Origin: Streptomyces sp. DH37
GTDB taxonomy: Bacteria; Actinomycetota; Actinomycetes; Streptomycetales; Streptomycetaceae
Length of the DNA stretch: 64,000 bases
Direction: 5' to 3'
Assembly (NCBI RefSeq): GCF_029813835.1
Contig: NZ_JARVKV010000008.1
Span: 1 to 64,000 of the forward strand
Below the pieces are notes generated by a model, which was not told the DNA's origin, searched no databases, and saw only the letters and a list, made by a program, of their open reading frames with translations. Both the position numbers and the translations under genes were made by a program. This document shows, one piece after another, positions 42,001 through 48,000 of this stretch. Position 1 is the stretch's first letter. Every line of letters begins with the position of its first letter.

Positions 42001-45000
42001 CGGGACGACGGCCCACGCCGACGCGGTGGACCTGCGCGAGCGGGCGACCCGGGCGATCACGGCCTTCCGGACGATGCACATCGCGCCGGGCGGACACCGG
42101 CTGCCGGGACTGCGCGACGTTCCCAGGATCCTGCACTTCTACTGGAGCGGACGGCCGATCTCCGCGGACGCCGTGGAGAACATCGGCGCCTGGGCCCGGC
42201 GGGCCCGCGGCTCCGGCTGGCAGGTCCGGCTCTGGACGGACACCGGCCGTGCTTCCGGCACGTCCGGCACCGGCCCGGTCACCGTGTGGGACCCGGCGCT
42301 CCGCGCCCACCTGGAGGACCTGGGGGTGCGCTTCGTGGAGACGACGGAGCTGCTGCCGCCCAGGAGCACGGGCGTACTCGACTTCCTGAGGGGAGCTCCC
42401 CGGCTCTCCCCGGGCATGGAGAAACTGCGCGACATCTACCACAGCGCACGTACCGAGCCGAACGCGGCTCCCACCGCCTCAGACGTGGCGCGCTACGCGG
42501 TGCTGCACCGGTACGGCGGCGTGTACGCGGATGTCGACATCGCCCCGGGAACGGTGTCGCTCACCGGTGCCGGAGCCGTGGCGGGCCCGACGGACCTTCC
42601 CGTCCTCGCGCCGATGATCCGGGACACCGGCGACTTCCGCTGGGGCCGGGAGGAGGCCGCTCGAGCCCTGGGCAGGTCCGCCGACCGGATCACCGTCCAG
42701 GATCTGGTCGCCCACCGCTGGTCCCGGGCCGAGTACGGCAACAGCTTCATCGCGGTGCCGCCCGGTTCGCGGTTCATCGACCACTGTGTCGACGCCATTC
42801 CCGAGGCGCTGCGGACCGTGCCCGGCAGGGAACTGGTCGGCAACGGATTCCTCACCGGCCCCGGCTCGGTCGCGAAGGCCCTGACCGCGCAGATCCGCGA
42901 CTACGGTCTCGGTCCCACCACCGCGGCCGAGGAGGCGGCGGGCATCGACCCGGAACAGCGTGCGCACTGGCTCGGTCTGGGATGGCTCACCGCCGAGAGC
43001 GACGGTCAGGAGTACGGCGAGGGCGCGGACCCGTCCCCGTCGTCTCTGGTGGTGCGGCGGGTGGTGGGTGCGGACGGCCGGCTGCTGGGCGCGGCCTCCT
43101 TCACCCCGCAGGACTGGACCACCCGCAAGGACCCCTACCGCCGCCTGGAAACCACCACCACCTACCTCTCCTGGACCCACGACCCCACCACCGGACACCC
43201 CACCGCCACCCGCAAACCCCTACCCGGCGGCGGCACCCCCGCCGGCACCTTCCACTACACCTCCCACGGCGGCCCCACCGGCCTGGCCCCCGTCGACACC
43301 CACGGCCACACCCACCCCGACGACGGCACCCACACCGCCACCCTCCTCACCCACCTCACCAACCACCGCCACGGCCACCGCCACGGCTACACCAGCATCA
43401 CCATCACCGCCTGCGGCCCCGGCACCACCCCCCAAGCCCTCGACCAAGCCACCGCCCAAGCCCGCCGCATCGCCAACGCCACCGGCCTGACCGTCCACCT
43501 CGCCCACGGCCAAGTCGCCATCACCCCCGGCACCACCCCCCACACCACCGACATCCACCTCCTACCAGACCCCACCGGACACCCCACCACCTGGATCACC
43601 ACCCACCCCGACACCGACACCGCAACCCACCCCACAACAACCGACAACACCGGCACCCCCGAACCCAACGCCACCTACCCCAACCCCACCTACCTCAACA
43701 ACGACGACCCCGCGGCACCCGGCGCTCCCTGGTCGGTCCCCAACCCCCGCAGAACCGGCAGTCCCGACACCGTCCGCTTCCAGGGCTACTACCGCAACCA
43801 GGAATGGCAACAGCGCAACCTCCGCTTCGAACACGCCCTGGCCCAACTGCTGGCCAACCATCCCGCGGTGACCCAGATCGCGCGGATCGCCGTCACCCGC
43901 CTCCACCGCTTCCTCACCGACCACACCGGCGACCCCGACCAGGCCGCGCGGGCGTTCTTCCGCCCCGGTGCCCCCCTGGGGCAGCAGTCCCGCGCAGCCA
44001 TGACCGCCCTCACCTCCCTCACCGGTCCCAACGCTCCCCTGCGGATGATGGAGGCCTACGCCAACGCCGCCTTCGCCAACCAGGACCCCACCGCTCCCAC
44101 CCTGGAACGTCTCCTGCCCGGCACCACCGGCCACACCGGCCACACCGCTCCCGGCTCGGAGGTCTACGACAGCCAGGGTCTGCGCCACTTGGGCGGAACA
44201 CGCGGACCCGCCGCCTGGATGCTCCGCGCCCACCACGCCCTGGGCGCCACCCCCACCGAACTCCGCGCCTTCCACCGCGCCGTACTGGCCTGGGCCATCC
44301 CCACCCACCGCAACTCCCTGCACGAAGTCCTCCAGGCCTGGCACACCACCGGCTTGACCACCACCCCCCAAAACCCGCCCACCTACCCCGACGCCGCCCG
44401 CATGCACCGCTGGACCCTGGACCACCTCATCCCCCCGGGCCCCGTACCCGCCCACCTCAAACCCCACCTGGTACCGCCCCACACCGTCCTCTACCGCGCC
44501 GCGCACACCACAGCCCTGCGCGGAACCCCCGACGAACCCAACTACCTGGCCGAGGTGATCAGCACCGTCGGCCGGCTCCTCGCCTCCGGACAGGTCCCCC
44601 AGGACGGAAGCAACGCGGCCCAGAAAATCAGCCAGTGGCTGGCGGAATACGGCGAGCAGGGCCTGGCCGCCCTCAGGAAACTCACCCCCGCCCACATCAC
44701 CGCCCTCTATCTGTACTCCCAGCCCGATTACGGCCTCATGAAGACGCTCCTGGCAGCAGAACGCTTCGGCGAAGCGGTGAGCCGCCACCTGGTACGCAAC
44801 AAGATCTGGGTGCTGACCATGGTGGAAGTCGCCAGCGACGATGACCCCGAGTCGCCGCGGTCCCTGACCCTGTACGCCCAGCCCGGCTTCACCGCACTGC
44901 TGGAGAGGCTGCGCACCCTGCCGGAGAACCTCCAGGACCTGGCCGCTCTCAGAAACAACCCCGCGTTGTCGCCGCTGCGCCGCGCGCTGGATGCGCTCGC

Positions 45001-48000
45001 CGACCGGCTCTACCCCCAGCTGCGGCTGCACATCGAGATGGCCGCCGAGGCCCTCGAACTGCTCCCCCCGGCCCGCAGGACCGTCTACTGGGGCGACCGG
45101 GGCATCCCCGGGAACCTCGGCGACGAGCCGCCGACCGACTCCCCGCTCTACGGCCCGCACACCATCACGATGCCGTTCTTCCGCAGCACCAGCCAGAGCA
45201 TCGAGGCCGCGATGCAGTTCACGCAGAGGCCGAACGTCCCCCAGGGCGCGCACCGTGCCCTGGTGCAGGTCGTCGACTCCACGGGCCGGGACATCTCCCC
45301 CTTCTCCGACTACGAGGAGAGCGAGATCCTCTACCCGCCCGGCGCCACCTTCCGCATCCTGCGCCGATCCGTCATGGCCAGGATGAACGTCGAGCGGAGC
45401 TACGAGATGATCCTCGTGGCCGAACAGGAACAGCCCCGACCTTCCCTTCCCGGTACCACCCCCACCGCCATCAGCCAGGTCACGGCTCACCCCGTCCACC
45501 AGCCGGCGCTCCAGGCCGAAACGGGGACGGTACCGATCGCCGTTCCGGAGGAGAACGCCGTCTATCCCGACAGCGCCTACTTCAACCAGACCGGCGAAGC
45601 GTCCGATACCCCCTGGTCGATCTCCGGCTGGCGCAGAACCGGCGCGCCCGGAGCCGTACGCTTCCAGGGCTACTACTCCGACCCGGCCTGGCGGGAGAAG
45701 AACCTCTCCTTCGAACTCGCCGTGGCCGAGACCCTGGCCTCCGACCCCGCAACGGCCGAGGCCGCACGGACCGCCGTCGACCGCCTCCACCGCTTCCTCA
45801 CCGACCGCACCGGCGATCTCACCGCCTTCCCGGCGCCCTCCACCAGCCAGGACGCCCTGCACCACCTGATGGAGACCTATGCGGATGCCGCCTTCGCCAA
45901 CCGGGCCGCGTTCCAGGCGCTGAACCCGGCCCTGCCCAACCGCTCTTCGGCGTCCCATCCCGGCCCCGGCTCGGAGGTCTACGACAACCAGGGCCTGCGC
46001 CACCTGGGTGGAACCAACGGACCCGCCGCCTGGATGCTGCGCACCCACCACACCCTGGGCGCCACCCCCACCGAACTCCAGGCCTTCCACCGCGCCCTAC
46101 TCGCCTGGGCCATCCCCACCCACCGCAACTCCCTCCACGAACTCCTCCAGGCTTGGCGCACCACCGGCCTGACCGACGTACCCGACCCCGCCCCCACCTA
46201 CCCCGACGCCGCCCGCATGCACCGCTGGACCCTGGACCACCTCATCCCCGGCCCTCCCCCCGCCCGTCTCCAGGACCGTCTGACCCCGCCCCATCTCGCC
46301 CTCTACGGGGAGAGGATGCGGTACGGCCGGGAGACGGCAGGTCTGCTGGCCGTCCCCGACGACCTGGTCACCATGGTCGACCAACTCATCGCCCTCGGAC
46401 GGGACTTCAAAGGTGAGACCCTCAACGCCGCGGCGGCCGTGGACTGGCTTGCGGAGTACGGCGAACAGGGCCTGGTCGCGCTCAGGAAGCTCACCCCCGC
46501 CCACATCACCGCCCTGCACCTGTACACCCGCAGCGATTACGGCCCCATGAAGACGCTGCTGGCCGGGGAACGCTTCGGCGAGGCGGTGAGCCGCCGCCTG
46601 GTACGCGACAGGATCTGGCGACTGGCCAGGAAGGGCGCCGCCGACGAGGGAGCCGTACCCTTCCTGCCGCTGACCCTGCGTGCCCAGCTCGGCTTCACCG
46701 CACTGCTGGAAGGGTTGCGCGCCCTGCCCGAGGACTCCCGCACCCTGCAGGACCTCAGGCACCGCCCCGAACTGGCACAGCTGCGCAGCACCCTGGACAC
46801 GCTCTCCAACCGCTATCACGCCGAACTGCGGCTGCACATCGAGATGGCCGCCGAGGCCCTCGAACTGCTCCCCCCGGCCCGCAGGACCGTCTACTGGGGC
46901 GACCGGGCCGTCCCCGGGCAGCTCGGCGGACCGCCGGCCGACTCCCCGGTATACGGTCCGCACACCCTCACGATGCCGTTCTTCCGCAGCACCGCCTCCA
47001 GCATCGACGACGCCCTCTACTTCACCAGGAAACCGGATCCCGCGCCCGGCGCCTCACACCCCGCCCTGGTGGAGGTCGCCGATTCCACGGGCCGGGACAT
47101 CTCCCTGTTCTCCCACTACCCCCCGGAAAGGGAGATCCTGTACCCGCCCGGCGCGGTCTTCAAGATCCTCAACCGGACCGTCACGCCGGATCCGGGGTCT
47201 CGCGGCGGCAGTTACGAGCTCATCGTGGCCGAGGAGGAACGGTCCCCGTCGTCTCTGGTGGTGCGGCGGGTGGTGGGTGCGGACGGCCGGCTGCTGGGCG
47301 CGGCCTCCTTCACCCCGCAGGACTGGACCACCCGCAAGGACCCCTACCGCCGCCTGGAAACCACCACCACCTACCTCTCCTGGACCCACGACCCCACCAC
47401 CGGACACCCCACCGCCACCCGCAAACCCCTACCCGGCGGCGGCACCCCCGCCGGCACCTTCCACTACACCTCCCACGGCGGCCCCACCGGACTGGCCCCC
47501 GTCGACACCCACGGCCACCCCCACCCCGACGACGGCACCCACACCGCCACCCTCCTCACCCACCTCACCAACCACCGCCCCGGCCCCGGTCACGGCTACA
47601 CCAGCATCACCATCACCGCCTGCGGCCCCGGCACCACCCCCCAAGCCCTCGACCAAGCCACCGCCCAAGCCCGCCGCATCGCCAACGCCACCGGCCTGAC
47701 CGTCCACCTCGCCCACGGCCAAGTCGCCATCACCCCCGGCACCACCCCCCACACCACCGACATCCACCTCCTACCAGACCCCACCGGACACCCCACCACC
47801 TGGATCACCACCCACCCCGACACCGACACCGCAACCCACCCCACAACAACCGACAACACCGGCACCCCCGAACCCAACGCCACCTACCCCAACCCCACCT
47901 ACCTCAACTACAACAGCGGACCCAGCACACAGGCCGACGAGACGACCCCCGCCCCCTGGTCGATCCCCACCTGGCGCCCGACCGCCGCACCCGGCGCCGT

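Noticed and set aside
32027..47821. The four long repeats as an insertion sequence or CRISPR
   Set aside because: They are in frame, code for a conserved domain with His/Cys residues, have no terminal inverted repeats or transposase, and are far too long and unevenly spaced for CRISPR.
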